A DNA stretch of 64,000 nucleotides from Blastopirellula sp. J2-11 (GCF_024584705.1 NZ_CP097384.1:1426001-1490000), one strand, 5' to 3'; counted from the stretch's first letter, positions 17,682 through 27,116 are shown. Numbers and translations: made by a program. Notes: generated by a model from the letters alone, not told the origin.

Positions 17682-18527
17682 ATGAATATGGACCATTCAC
17701 CGCCCCTCCACCAAACGACCCCATGGGTCACACCCGATTCACAATGGCTACGGGCAATGAACATTGTGGAACGCGGGGGATATGCCACCGTCAAGCGAGA
17801 TGGTGAACTGGTCCAGCGAACAGTGAGATACGTTCGCCAATTGAATCGCCTCACAACTGCTCGTGGAATGAAGCGGGCGGTTAAGGAGAATCCCGATCTT
17901 TATTTGGCACTGAAACTACTTCAGGAACAATCGAACCGAGTTTTGGAACTCAAGGCTCGGATGCTCGCCGGCCAAACGGATCAGGCCATCGCTCGGGCGA
18001 TTGGCTTTCCCGTCCATGGCGTCGCAACCTTCGCGGCCTTGTACTTCGATGTAAGAGCACGACTCAAAGCTACTTCGTGGATTCGCTGGGTCGCAATTGG
18101 TGTCGATCCCGGGCAGGCAAACAGCCCTGAGACTCTATTCCTTCTTCATGCGTGGAAGCGCGGTCCGATGGTCATTGAGCCTTGGCTCGATTACTTGGGA
18201 TACGAACAGGAGTCACACAACCTAGGGTCGGTTATTGGTCGACAACGAGCATGGATTGCCCATCTGATTGACGTTGCGCAACTCCCAGCCACCAGCAATA
18301 TCTCGAAATCCCTGTGGAAAGCGAGCTATTTCACGCTGGGAAATCCTCCAAAAGCTGTTGAATCGACCTCCATTCGGAACACTGTTTCTCGAAATCGGGC
18401 CACAATCCTTGCGGAATATGCCTGGGAGAAGCCCAAAATGGACCAAGTTGCCGAGGTCGGACGAAGGAACCAGGCCCCAATAAACGCCAAGTCCTTCACA
18501 ATGGGAAGGCTAGTAAAGACTGGGTAG
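17682..18527 (+). CDS. Hypothetical protein of the mobile element
   Basis: A 281-residue protein with no recognised family. Helical pattern dominates; residues 80-125 ('LQEQSNRVLELKARMLAGQ' then 'TDQAIARAIGFPVHGVATF') look like a helix followed by a helix-turn-helix of the type found in phage terminase small subunits or regulators ('AGQTDQAIARAIG'). It follows the MerR-like gene by about 190 bp on the same strand and precedes another unknown gene by 53 bp, so the three may share control. DNA binding is an inference from the one HTH-like stretch. Confidence 0.6.
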   Translation: MNMDHSPPLHQTTPWVTPDSQWLRAMNIVERGGYATVKRDGELVQRTVRYVRQLNRLTTARGMKRAVKENPDLYLALKLLQEQSNRVLELKARMLAGQTDQAIARAIGFPVHGVATFAALYFDVRARLKATSWIRWVAIGVDPGQANSPETLFLLHAWKRGPMVIEPWLDYLGYEQESHNLGSVIGRQRAWIAHLIDVAQLPATSNISKSLWKASYFTLGNPPKAVESTSIRNTVSRNRATILAEYAWEKPKMDQVAEVGRRNQAPINAKSFTMGRLVKTG

Positions 18528-18580
18528 TGTAATTTCGAGCTCTTCCCGGCAACAGCGTCACGCGGCCGCGCGATGACGCA

Positions 18581-19363
18581 ATGTGGAACATGACCATGCC
18601 CAGATCCAACTACGTCTACCGATCAACGCGCGTTGGCTCGGGGGTCGAACGCACTTACCTCGGCACACTTGCCGATCCGGCCGTCCGAGCCGTGGAAAGA
18701 ACCTCGCAGTTGGTACGGGCTTCCCGCCAGGCGGAGCGAGAAGCAGTGACTTCGGCCTTAGGCATTATCGATGTAGTGGATCGCGTTCTGACGACAATCC
18801 ACTGCGAAGCCAATCGGACAATCAGAAACCTCCGAAAGCGGTGGAAGCGTGCAAAAGAGTCGCCTATCCCGAGACCCAAAATGAAACACCAAAACTTGTC
18901 TTATGAAGAGTACACCGACCTAGTGGACGATGCCTCCCGCGGCGACCAGCAAGCCCTTGATAAACTGCGGCAACATTTACGAGGCAAGCCGGAGTTGTGC
19001 AATTTGCTAGGCGACCTGAATCGGCACGTCCAACAGCACCTGATCGATCTCGCGGCGGCTGGATTGACGGATGTCCGGGAATCGATCGCCATTTGCCTCG
19101 CCGACAAACGAGCCCAGCTATTAAAGGAAGGGGATTCGCTGATGGAACAACTACTCGTCGATCAAGTTCTGAGCACCATGCTTGATGCCGCATGTTGTCA
19201 GCTGGGGGCATCGCAAACATATGATCAGGAATCGATCCGAAGCCGCTGGGAGAGTCGACTTGCGCGTGCTCAACAGCGGCATCAGGCAGCGATTGCTTCA
19301 CTTATCGAGTTGAGAAAGATGCTCGAGCCGCACCGAGGTCCGGAAATAGCACTCCATAGCTAA
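18581..19363 (+). CDS. Hypothetical helical protein of the mobile element
   Basis: A 260-residue protein, mostly alpha-helical and rich in charged residues, with 'YVYRSTRVGSGVERTYLG' near its start. That opening motif (R-x-G-S-G-V-x-R-x-Y-L-G) recurs, to my recollection, in hypothetical proteins of planctomycete integrated elements. In-frame ATGs at 18581 and 18596 are both possible starts. No enzymatic motif or membrane segment is visible. It ends the co-directional series that began with the MerR-like gene. Confidence 0.6.
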   Translation: MWNMTMPRSNYVYRSTRVGSGVERTYLGTLADPAVRAVERTSQLVRASRQAEREAVTSALGIIDVVDRVLTTIHCEANRTIRNLRKRWKRAKESPIPRPKMKHQNLSYEEYTDLVDDASRGDQQALDKLRQHLRGKPELCNLLGDLNRHVQQHLIDLAAAGLTDVRESIAICLADKRAQLLKEGDSLMEQLLVDQVLSTMLDAACCQLGASQTYDQESIRSRWESRLARAQQRHQAAIASLIELRKMLEPHRGPEIALHS

Positions 19364-19524
19364 AAGAACTCGACCCAGCCAGCCACGGTCCGGCGAGAAA
19401 TCGGAACAAGCAAGCCTGAAATTCACTTCTCGTTCGTGTTGCGAGACCATGCGTAGCTCAAGCCAATTGGCTGTCACCGCAATGAAACAATGGGCTATCT
19501 TCTTCGCCCCCGTTCTATTGAGTG

Positions 19525-19657
19525 GCACGGCAGTCCGCCTGGCTCGGGCGTGCCCGGACCATCAATGCTCGTCAGCACACAAGAGACGGCTAGCAAAATC
19601 TTGATCGCGCCCGGGCCGACCTTGGTGCCCGCATCAGCTCGCACATGTCACGCCCTC
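19525..19657 (-). pseudogene. Remnant of a small membrane-protein gene, homologous to the one at 31845, interrupted by an IS
   Basis: Read on the minus strand, this segment translates to a stretch ending 'LLAVSCVLTSIDGPGTPEP', closely matching 'WLAVAYVLTSIDGPGTPGT' of the intact small protein at 31845-32048. The upstream part is cut by the IS4-type element at 19658, and beyond the element the rejoined frame meets a TGA, so the copy was probably already broken before the insertion. Confidence 0.5.
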
Positions 19658-21192
19658 GAATGGCACGTAGTTCTCTCGTAACCTGCTCCTCTGAATCGAC
19701 ATAGATCAAAAAGGCCTCGCTTGCGTAGATGGAGTTGTCACACACCCATCTTTGGCAAGGAGGCCTCAGGATGTCATTTTCTAACGATGGACGATTTCGT
19801 CAGCAAGTGCGGTTTCTACAGCAGCAGTTTGCGCAAGACGGTGAGCTGCCATTCACGGATGTGCTGTCTGAGGCAACGATATCACATGCTTTGGAAGCAT
19901 TGGAAATTGTTTGGCTGGATCGGATCTACACGCCGCTGGTGACTCTTTGGGTTTTTCTTGGCCAGGCATTGAGTCAGGACCATTCCTGTCGGGCGGCCGT
20001 GGCCCGCCTGATTGCTCATCGTGTTTCACGCGGCCAACGTCGCTGCTCAGCAGAGACGAGTGCTTACTGCCAAGCCAGGAAACGACTGCCGGAAGAATTC
20101 TTCGCAACGGTCGCTCGGAAGACAGGACAAGCGTTAGATGGCCATGCCGATCAAAGTTGGCTTTGGAAAAACCGCCGCGTCCTGGCCTACGATGGCTCTA
20201 CCGTGTCGATGCCTGATACGGCCGACAATCAACAAGCCTATCCACAACCTCCTCAGCAGGCGGAAGGCCTTGGCTTTCCGCTGGCACGTATCGCGGTCTT
20301 CTTCTCACTCTCCTGTGGAGCCATAATTGAGCTGGCCATCTGCAGCTATTCAGGTAAGGGGCACAGCGAATTAGGAATGCTTCGTAAGTTGTGGGAGGTG
20401 CTGCGTTCAGGCGATATTATGCTTGCAGATCGCTACATGTGTTCTTGGTATGAAATCTTTCAACTTCGGCAGCGCGGGATCCACACGGTGACTCGCCTCC
20501 ATCATTGTCGCAAGGCAGACTTCCGACGAGGGAAACGTTTGGGCAAAGGAGACCATCTCGTCGAATGGCCGAGGCCGCATATTCGCACGATTGACAACCG
20601 GACCCGCAAGGGACTTCCCGATCAACTCACCATGCGCGAAACGCGGGTGCTGATTCAACAGCCGGGGTTCCGCAGCCGCAGCATCATCGTGGTTACAACG
20701 CTGCTGGATGCCGAAGAAGTGACCGCCAGCGATTTAGCGGATCTTTATCGTGCACGATGGAACGCCGAACTCGATCTGCGATCACTGAAGCAAACGCTGC
20801 AGATGGACATCTTGCGATGCAAGACGCCTGAGTTGGTCCGGAAGGAAATCTGGACACACATCCTCGCCTACAACCTCATTCGGACTGTCATGGCCCAGGC
20901 CGCTTCCAAACAGAAGATCAAGCCGCGCACGATAAGCTTCAAAGGCGCTGTGCAAACTCTGGAAGCCTTTCAACCGGTGATCGCTATGCAAGGCCAGCAC
21001 GGCTTGCGCCGAGCAGACCTATACAACCAATTACTCGAAGCGCTCGCAACACATCGCGTGGCCGACCGCCCTGATCGCTTCGAGCCCAGGCAAAGAAAAC
21101 GACGGCAGAAGAAGTACGACCGTATGATGAAGCCCAGGAATGAAGTCAAACGTGAAATCCTGAAACGACTTGGGTAGAACTACGTGCCATTC
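19658..21192 (+). mobile_element. Complete IS4-family element, 1535 bp
   Basis: Perfect 17-bp terminal inverted repeats lie at 19658-19674 (GAATGGCACGTAGTTCT) and 21176-21192. They are flanked by an exact 11-bp target duplication, GTCACGCCCTC, at 19647-19657 and 21193-21203. Intact ends, an intact transposase and an exact target duplication point to a fairly recent insertion. An 11-bp duplication agrees with the IS4 family. Confidence 0.93.
19771..21177 (+). CDS. IS4-family DDE transposase
   Basis: A 468-residue transposase; the ATG at 19771 has a near-perfect AAGGAGG ahead of it, so the open frame further upstream is not used. The DDE catalytic set is visible: first Asp in 'VLAYDGSTVSMPDT' (about residue 145), second in 'IMLADRYMCSWYE' (about 225), and Glu in the Y-x-x-R-W-x-x-E-L box 'YRARWNAELDLRSLKQ' (about 330), followed by the IS4 tail 'HILAYNLIRTVMAQAA'. 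The stop codon runs into the right terminal repeat, usual for compact insertion sequences. Confidence 0.95.
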   Translation: MSFSNDGRFRQQVRFLQQQFAQDGELPFTDVLSEATISHALEALEIVWLDRIYTPLVTLWVFLGQALSQDHSCRAAVARLIAHRVSRGQRRCSAETSAYCQARKRLPEEFFATVARKTGQALDGHADQSWLWKNRRVLAYDGSTVSMPDTADNQQAYPQPPQQAEGLGFPLARIAVFFSLSCGAIIELAICSYSGKGHSELGMLRKLWEVLRSGDIMLADRYMCSWYEIFQLRQRGIHTVTRLHHCRKADFRRGKRLGKGDHLVEWPRPHIRTIDNRTRKGLPDQLTMRETRVLIQQPGFRSRSIIVVTTLLDAEEVTASDLADLYRARWNAELDLRSLKQTLQMDILRCKTPELVRKEIWTHILAYNLIRTVMAQAASKQKIKPRTISFKGAVQTLEAFQPVIAMQGQHGLRRADLYNQLLEALATHRVADRPDRFEPRQRKRRQKKYDRMMKPRNEVKREILKRLG

Positions 21193-21370
21193 GTCACGCC
21201 CTCATGTGCATTTTCTTGCTTCGAACAGGCGTTAGTCTGAAGCAGACCCTGAGCTTGATCCAAATTCGATAGGCAGAAAGAAATACTCGGGGTGACAAGA
21301 TACCGTTAGAACTTTTTTTTGAAAGCGTTGGCAGTTTTGCAGACGCAGCAAAATGCGACGTGATGGCACG

Positions 21371-22832
21371 CAACGCCGGTAACGATTTCACCCCAGCTCA
21401 AACAGTTTCGCATATTTCATTTGCAACTTCGTCGGCGACGTGATCTTCGGCGGACCGCATGATTTAGGCCGTTTTTTGCGGGGATAGTTGCGACTTTTTT
21501 TGCTCGACGTTCGATTGGATTCGTCCGCGAGGACGGCTTGAGTGAGTTCACTGATCAGCAGTGCGGCGGCTCTCGCTTTCAGTGCGACGGATGTCGTGGC
21601 GGCGGCGAAGGCGCGGATGATTTTCACCGGGCTTAAGCGGGTTCGCTTGCCGGGCTGATCACGTTGAACTTGCTTGGCATAGTAAAACGCCGCCCAAACG
21701 CCGATCAGCGTCCAGTGGATTTCGGTGAGTAAGTTTCGCGGCGTGCAGCAGCGGAGTTTGCTTCTCTGGCACGACTGCTTCACGGTGCGAAAGAAAACTT
21801 CGACGCCCCAGCGTTGTTTGTAAAGTTCGCAGGCCGCTTGATCACTCATGTCGAGTTCACTCGACACAAGATAGATCGTTTCTTTACCGGTATGAACTTG
21901 GATCAGACGCAACTTCAACGGCGGCTGCAGTTTCTGCATCGCCGTGGTCGGCCAATAGTAGACGAACCCGTCCCGAATTCGTAGTGATCCAAGGTTCTTC
22001 AGCAGCGAGACATTCGAGCCGACGCGAACCAAAAACGAACGCTTCGAGTCGAGAATCGCCGACCATAACGGGTAACCAACGTACTCGGCGTCAGCGATGA
22101 TTCGCGCGTTGGACGGCAGTTCGTCGAGCATGTCGATTAGCGCATGACGCTCACTCCCTTTCGATCCGTCGATGTGCCAGCGATACGGTAATCCAGCGGT
22201 CAGATGCCAAGCGACGGTCGCCAGCAGTTGGGCACTTTCCGCCTTAGACTGATTCGATTTCGAGGCGTACTGCTTTTCTTTTTTGGAGGCGAATTGCTGC
22301 TGATTCGCGGCGGTGCGCGGAGCGAGAAACTTGGTGCCGTCGACGGCGAAATTCACTTTGCCGCGCTGACTCCAGTCTCCTTTAAGCTCGCGCAACTGGT
22401 CCGCGATGTGCGTGACGACTTGCGGAATGAGCGCTTCGCCATGACGAGCGAGCGCCTTCAATAAACCTTGCCGCGTCGCCGTGAAGTTGAGACGTAACGC
22501 TTCGCAAACCATCGACTGAGCGGTTCGCGTCCGCTGGTCAAGCGTCCCTTGCAACCAACCCCAGCAAGCGATCGCCATCGCCGCTAGCGCCTGCGGCTTT
22601 AGCGAAGCGTTGCCATGCGACTTAGGCAAGTCAAACTGGGCCGGCAAAAGTTCCTGAAAGACGGCTTTCAAAGCCTGTAAATTCGTGCGAATATCGGTGC
22701 TGTCTTGATGCGGCATCCAAGAATCCTTTCTTGGTCGTCAGTGCATACGGTTTTGGTCGACCGCATTGAACTGCTTAACCGCAGGCCGCATCAAGACTTA
22801 TTTCTTGGAAGACGAAATCGTTACCGGCGTTG
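21371..22832 (-). mobile_element. Second complete IS4-type element, about 1462 bp
   Basis: A perfect 19-bp inverted repeat (CAACGCCGGTAACGATTTC at 21371-21389; partner at 22814-22832) encloses an intact minus-strand transposase. The flanks carry GATGGCAC at 21362-21369 and 22833-22840; including one more base, the copies are 9 bp with one mismatch. It sits only about 170 bp from the first IS4-family element but has different ends and a different transposase, so the two inserted independently. Confidence 0.88.
21388..22716 (-). CDS. IS4-type DDE transposase
   Basis: A 442-residue transposase with AAGGA before its ATG. DDE residues: Asp in 'NFAVDGTKFLAPRT' (about residue 126), Asp in 'ARIIADAEYVGYPLW' (about 209), and Glu in 'QRWGVEVFFRTVKQ' (about 310), the Y/R-W-x-x-E box of IS4 and relatives. 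A basic segment near the C-terminus ('SSKKSRNYPRKKRPKSC') is likely to bind DNA. The gene nearly fills the element, and its stop overlaps the inner side of the left repeat. Confidence 0.93.
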   Translation of the reverse strand: MPHQDSTDIRTNLQALKAVFQELLPAQFDLPKSHGNASLKPQALAAMAIACWGWLQGTLDQRTRTAQSMVCEALRLNFTATRQGLLKALARHGEALIPQVVTHIADQLRELKGDWSQRGKVNFAVDGTKFLAPRTAANQQQFASKKEKQYASKSNQSKAESAQLLATVAWHLTAGLPYRWHIDGSKGSERHALIDMLDELPSNARIIADAEYVGYPLWSAILDSKRSFLVRVGSNVSLLKNLGSLRIRDGFVYYWPTTAMQKLQPPLKLRLIQVHTGKETIYLVSSELDMSDQAACELYKQRWGVEVFFRTVKQSCQRSKLRCCTPRNLLTEIHWTLIGVWAAFYYAKQVQRDQPGKRTRLSPVKIIRAFAAATTSVALKARAAALLISELTQAVLADESNRTSSKKSRNYPRKKRPKSCGPPKITSPTKLQMKYAKLFELG

Positions 22833-23029
22833 GATGGCACCCAGGGATTGGAAAGGGGAATCGAACAACTGTTACCCTAATTCTAATATTTAAAACTTCC
22901 ACCAGGTTTTCTTTTTTTTAAACCACAGACCGCTGCCCTATAATAATTTCCATTCCCAACGACCCCGTCGCAACAAACTAACGGCGGATGACTAACAAAT
23001 AAGAAGCCACTGGTAGACTTGGAGGTTCT

Positions 23030-23389
23030 ATGGAAGTTGAATTGAAGGTCGATCCCGCCAGCAAAGAAATTGTTTCAGAAGCGATTGATGCAGTTGAGCC
23101 GAAGCTTTTGATGGGGGCTCCAGAGTCAGAAGAGCACATAGATGGCCAATCGTTGATTGCGATCGGGCTGGATGCTGCACAGCACCTTGACGCTTTATCT
23201 GTTGTCGTTGGATATCTGCTTTCCAAGTATATCAAGATCCACATCGAGGTTAGGGGGATCCCCCTCACGGCAAATACACTCAAGGAGGGCCTTGCTCTAA
23301 TTCGTAATTTAAAAGAACTGCTCGCCGATGATACCGATGCCGCCGAGTTTGACAAGCCAAAGGAGAAGACCGACGACGAAGCCATGTAA
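23030..23389 (+). CDS. Small hypothetical protein upstream of a metallopeptidase
   Basis: A 119-residue acidic protein preceded by GGAGG seven bases before the ATG, which strongly supports translation. It alternates helix and strand patterns: 'EVELKVDPASKEIVSEAID', 'SLIAIGLDAAQHLDALSVV', 'SKYIKIHIEVRGI', 'LKEGLALIRNLKELL'. It is followed after 45 bp by the HEIGH metallopeptidase gene. The pair resembles two-gene conflict modules in which a small adaptor is encoded next to a protease effector; that is inference from order only. Confidence 0.65.
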   Translation: MEVELKVDPASKEIVSEAIDAVEPKLLMGAPESEEHIDGQSLIAIGLDAAQHLDALSVVVGYLLSKYIKIHIEVRGIPLTANTLKEGLALIRNLKELLADDTDAAEFDKPKEKTDDEAM

Positions 23390-23434
23390 AAGAGAGTATG
23401 GTTTCAAAGAAATCTCGGAGACGGAAACAAACCG

Positions 23435-24658
23435 ATGAGTGAGTCGACAGGCTTTACGAGTCTCAGTTCTCGTTATTTCATGAATTACCAGCCGATAGAA
23501 ATCGGTGTCTTGCGTATGTTTTTCGATAACCCAGACGCCTTCATCTCTGAAGGATTTGATCCCCGCGATATTGATTTCGACATCCAGGTAGACCTGAAAC
23601 GACATTCTGTCTGCCGTCGAAAACGACTCATTGTGCTTAATCAGTTGCGAGTCTGCGATGTGAAAATTCTTATGCTCCAGTCCCTCGTCTGGCCGTCCAT
23701 GTATGCTTATGCGGCCCATATTGTTCGGAATGCTGCGGACATACTTATTGCACATAGTCGAATCCAGGGAGCATGGATGCTAGTTGATGCTTTCTTCGAA
23801 ACAGCAGATGACCCTGAGCTACGCGTATCGTTGTCGATGCCAGTGACCGTAAGGCTAAGCGACTTCGAGACTTCGCATCGCAACTTGGAGAACGCCGTTC
23901 AGGTTTTCGTCATCGGGCACGAGATCGGGCACCACTTGGCTCCTTCCGCGCAACGTGAAAGCGTTTCAGGAGATGACGTTGAGTTAGTATGCGACGCCTC
24001 TGGGTTAGAGCTTGCTTGCCGGTTCGATGAGACGGAATTCTTTTGGACAGTCGAAGCCGGATGGGATGGCCCGGAGCCGATGGAGCAATCAGCAATTGGC
24101 GGGGTATGGGGGATATTCGAGCATCTCGTAACAGCCCTCCTTTGGGGCGATGCGATGCTTCGCCGGACCGGCATGCGTTGCAAGGGTGAGTCCCATGACC
24201 CGTTTCCTCTCGCCAAGCGACGTACTGAGGCGATGATCACGAAGTTCCGTTCTTCCGACAGAGGCCGTCGCCACCCTGCATTTGGCGAACTCTTAATCGA
24301 GCCACTTCAATTGGCATTCATGAAAATCGATGCACTCGTTACAAGCACGATCGATCTAGGCGACGACCGCTTTTCAGTACGCGTTACCAGGGATCGCAAC
24401 GCACTTCTAAACGCTCATTATGACCTCGAAGCACACTGGGCTGATCGTCTGCTTTCCCTCGGGTTAAAGAGAAGCATCGGGGGTGTATTAATCCCGCAGG
24501 AAGCAGACCACCCTGGAATGGATAATTGGTCGAGGGTTTATCAGAACAGTGTAATGTCACCACCGGAGCCTTATGGATTCAATCCGAATCTTCCAGGCAA
24601 GGAATTCAGGCATCGCCACTTTGGACGTCGGGACGGTTTCGGTTTTCGATCGCGCTGA
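23435..24658 (+). CDS. Zinc metallopeptidase-like protein (HEXXH) of unknown family
   Basis: A 407-residue protein with a clear zinc-binding motif 'VFVIGHEIGHHLAP' at about residues 158-170 and a possible third ligand in 'DDVELVCDASGLELAC' some 20 residues on (E-x-x-x-D, as in gluzincins such as M48). No signal peptide or certain membrane segment is seen, so it is probably cytoplasmic. The N-terminal 150 residues are unassigned. It follows the 119-residue gene on the same strand and likely forms an operon with it. A defence or stress-triggered protease is plausible given the surroundings. Confidence 0.7.
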   Translation: MSESTGFTSLSSRYFMNYQPIEIGVLRMFFDNPDAFISEGFDPRDIDFDIQVDLKRHSVCRRKRLIVLNQLRVCDVKILMLQSLVWPSMYAYAAHIVRNAADILIAHSRIQGAWMLVDAFFETADDPELRVSLSMPVTVRLSDFETSHRNLENAVQVFVIGHEIGHHLAPSAQRESVSGDDVELVCDASGLELACRFDETEFFWTVEAGWDGPEPMEQSAIGGVWGIFEHLVTALLWGDAMLRRTGMRCKGESHDPFPLAKRRTEAMITKFRSSDRGRRHPAFGELLIEPLQLAFMKIDALVTSTIDLGDDRFSVRVTRDRNALLNAHYDLEAHWADRLLSLGLKRSIGGVLIPQEADHPGMDNWSRVYQNSVMSPPEPYGFNPNLPGKEFRHRHFGRRDGFGFRSR

Positions 24659-24920
24659 CATTGACATTCGCCTCTTCTACGAGACAGCGATCGCAATCCA
24701 CTCAGTTCAATTTGGTCACTTACAAGTCGGGGCGATAAGACGGCTATTGAACTTTTTTCGGGAGGTTTGGGCGACTGGACGCCGCCGCTAATCACGATTG
24801 TACAAGTACTTGCGACGTGAAGGGGAAATGAATCAAACCGACGTGCCCCAGGTCAACAGTCTGTTATCAGGTGGGCAAATTCTAGATGCATGATGCATGA
24901 ACTGAGCGATACTACGGATG
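24659..24920. other. Intergenic stretch between convergent genes; nothing certain
   Basis: No gene is supported. A 12-base stretch at 24724-24735 is identical to the first half of the tRNA-derived attachment core at 5384, but the match stops there and is not tRNA-like, so I do not call it an attachment site. Confidence 0.25.
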
Positions 24921-26810
24921 TCACCAAGTCCATCGAGTCTCCAAGAACACGTCGGGAGGAAGGTCCTCAACTTCCCAGCTAAATCCAAGGCCGAATTCGT
25001 CCTTTCGCAAAATCATCCTCTCAGGTACTGGCAACACGTCATCATCGCCTTCGCGCGTCGCCTGTATGTAAAGGTTTGAAAACGGCTTGCGTGAGGGTAA
25101 GAGAACGGTCAGCACCTTCTTCCCTACCGACGTAGACTCATACGCATCGAAACCAACCCATTCTTCCTTTCCCTGAAATGCGTTCCACGCTGTCGCTTCT
25201 AGGTCGATCGTAAACGGTGAATCGACGGGCGATTTCGACACATCCACGACTAGCTCAAAGTTTTTTAAGAAATTTGGTTGTTTGGAATTAGGGCGTACTC
25301 CAGCGAATCGCATCGAGTATGGGTGGCTGAGACAGCGCGCATCGATACCAATTCCCGACGTACCGTATCGGGCGACAAACTCGGTAGTATCCGCCGATTT
25401 TCGGAGTAAGGTCACCGACCGTTTAAAATTCGCCGGACTATGGCGCGTAGTTGATCGCGACTTTGAGACATCGTTGAGCTGTCGAAGATCAACGAGACGA
25501 GCATCAAGTGTGATGTCAAACCCATTGAGGTCGGGAGTTTTCGCATACTCGCCGATGGGTTTCGGTTCAATCTCGCTTGGCGGCACGATCGTGGTCGCGT
25601 CGAACTTAAATTCCGAGGTAACCTTTGCCGGCACAGTTGGCGGCACTTGTCCGTTGACACGCGTAATCAGCAGCCAGGCCAAGAGTCCTACAATTATTGC
25701 CACGAAGATCCACTGAAGGGGCAGGATTGAGAGCCAACTCAACCAAAGTGGCGAATGCCCTTTGGCATCCGATGAAACGACCTCACCAAACTCAAACCAA
25801 GGCTTCCAGAATTTGCGGATGAATTCTTCACCCGGCTCAAGGCTTGGGTCAGCACCCGGATCTTCAAAGTATCCGCTATGGTAAAGGTCATGGCCTCGGT
25901 CAATCACTTCTGCTTTTCCGAACTTATGCCGACCGGTATCACCGTATCCCCAACTCAGACATTTCGCAAATACCGGCCAAGTGTCGCGTAGTCCATAGTC
26001 ATTAAGAATATTTCTCCGCCCGGAATGGGTGTCATGCGCGGCAATGCGATCACCCAGTGTGTGCCAAGGAAATGTGCGTTGGACTATGGAACCGCAAAGC
26101 ACAAGCCGATGGAGTTTCAAGTCTAACTTAGATGCGAGGATTTGTGTGATTACATATGTTCCATAGCTGTGCGCGATAACCGAGAGTCGGCCGCCAGAGT
26201 ACTTCGAGATAGCAGTCATCGCCTTTTCAAGTTCGAGCCGAACTTCGTCAATTGGTGCCTTGCGAGTAAAGAATGGGCACCAGAATCGGAATACATCGAA
26301 ATACCCGTAATCGGATTCCCAGACCTCGACATTTGGAATCTCTTCAAGAACCCTCTTAACCATCGGCTGCCACCATGCAAACGTTCGAATTCCGTGGATG
26401 AGAAGAATTATCTCCTTTTGCCGTGGGGAGAATGAATCCGCCTTCCATCTTTCCCAGAACGCTTCGGTTGCGGCAACGGCCGGTACATTGATCATTCGTG
26501 CCTTTACCTCGTTCACGCCTCGACGAATCGCCCTGACTTGCTTTTCCTCAAGGATCGTCGTGCTGAGAAGTTGGTCCTTGCAGAAGAGGTAAACAGCCCA
26601 GTCGATAGCAGGCAGCGAATGACCGACAGAATTCAACCGTTCACGAAGTATATCTTGCCTCAATGCGCGTCGTCCATCGGCATCTTGTCCCGCATCCGAC
26701 AATACCGTAGCGAGATCGTGGTAAACGCGATCGATTTCCGCAGCGGACGGACGTGGGAGCGTTGGTTGATTGTCCTCTTTGAATACCACCGTCTGGCCTG
26801 CCTTTTGCAA
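24921..26810 (-). CDS. Membrane-anchored alpha/beta hydrolase with unknown flanking domains
   Basis: A 629-residue protein. The hydrolase domain spans about residues 130-300: oxyanion segment 'EIILLIHGIRTFAWW' and nucleophile elbow 'SVIAHSYGTYV' with Ser near 215. One membrane segment follows near residues 365-390 ('LQWIFVAIIVGLLAWLLI'), and the remaining 240 residues are beta-rich and unassigned. The N-terminal 110 residues are helical and may be an adaptor or effector-associated domain. The start is doubtful: 26810 is a TTG, a GTG lies at 26789, and the frame continues a little upstream in protein-like sequence, so the N-terminus could be truncated. A lipase or esterase effector acting at the membrane is a reasonable guess. 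Confidence 0.7.
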   Translation of the reverse strand: MQKAGQTVVFKEDNQPTLPRPSAAEIDRVYHDLATVLSDAGQDADGRRALRQDILRERLNSVGHSLPAIDWAVYLFCKDQLLSTTILEEKQVRAIRRGVNEVKARMINVPAVAATEAFWERWKADSFSPRQKEIILLIHGIRTFAWWQPMVKRVLEEIPNVEVWESDYGYFDVFRFWCPFFTRKAPIDEVRLELEKAMTAISKYSGGRLSVIAHSYGTYVITQILASKLDLKLHRLVLCGSIVQRTFPWHTLGDRIAAHDTHSGRRNILNDYGLRDTWPVFAKCLSWGYGDTGRHKFGKAEVIDRGHDLYHSGYFEDPGADPSLEPGEEFIRKFWKPWFEFGEVVSSDAKGHSPLWLSWLSILPLQWIFVAIIVGLLAWLLITRVNGQVPPTVPAKVTSEFKFDATTIVPPSEIEPKPIGEYAKTPDLNGFDITLDARLVDLRQLNDVSKSRSTTRHSPANFKRSVTLLRKSADTTEFVARYGTSGIGIDARCLSHPYSMRFAGVRPNSKQPNFLKNFELVVDVSKSPVDSPFTIDLEATAWNAFQGKEEWVGFDAYESTSVGKKVLTVLLPSRKPFSNLYIQATREGDDDVLPVPERMILRKDEFGLGFSWEVEDLPPDVFLETRWTW

Positions 26811-27092
26811 CTCAATACGAAAACGGACCGTTGTGCTTTGTTTCCAGCTTTACGTCTCCCGCAATATGGCTGCAGAACACCCTCCCATCGTACTGTGTTC
26901 GTCCGTTCGCGTCACCTAATCGATGCCATTTGAACTACGGAAAAGTCTCGAGGAAAAGCCGTTGCGACGAATAGTGAAAAGAACTCCTCCGGCGAGCGGG
27001 AAGAATTGAACCAGTCGAGAATAGTTGTAATCCGTTTGATTTCAAGAAGAAGAGCCCACCGCCGAAACCAGCGATGGGCTTTCCGAAAGACC

Positions 27093-27116
27093 AAGACGGG
27101 GTGACGCGATTTGAAC
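27093..27116 (-). repeat. Second, imperfect copy of the tRNA-derived attachment core
   Basis: These 24 bases match the attachment core at 5384-5407 in the same orientation at 21 of 24 positions. On the minus strand they read as a T loop TTCAAAT followed by an acceptor-like CACCCCGT. Beyond it a D-arm-like stretch (about 27135-27165) is present but the T stem does not pair, so it is no working tRNA. It could mark the other end of the element that begins at the integrase, or an older independent insertion scar. Confidence 0.4.

Noticed and set aside
24724-24735. Third copy of the attachment core
   Set aside because: Only 12 bases match and the tRNA-like part is missing.
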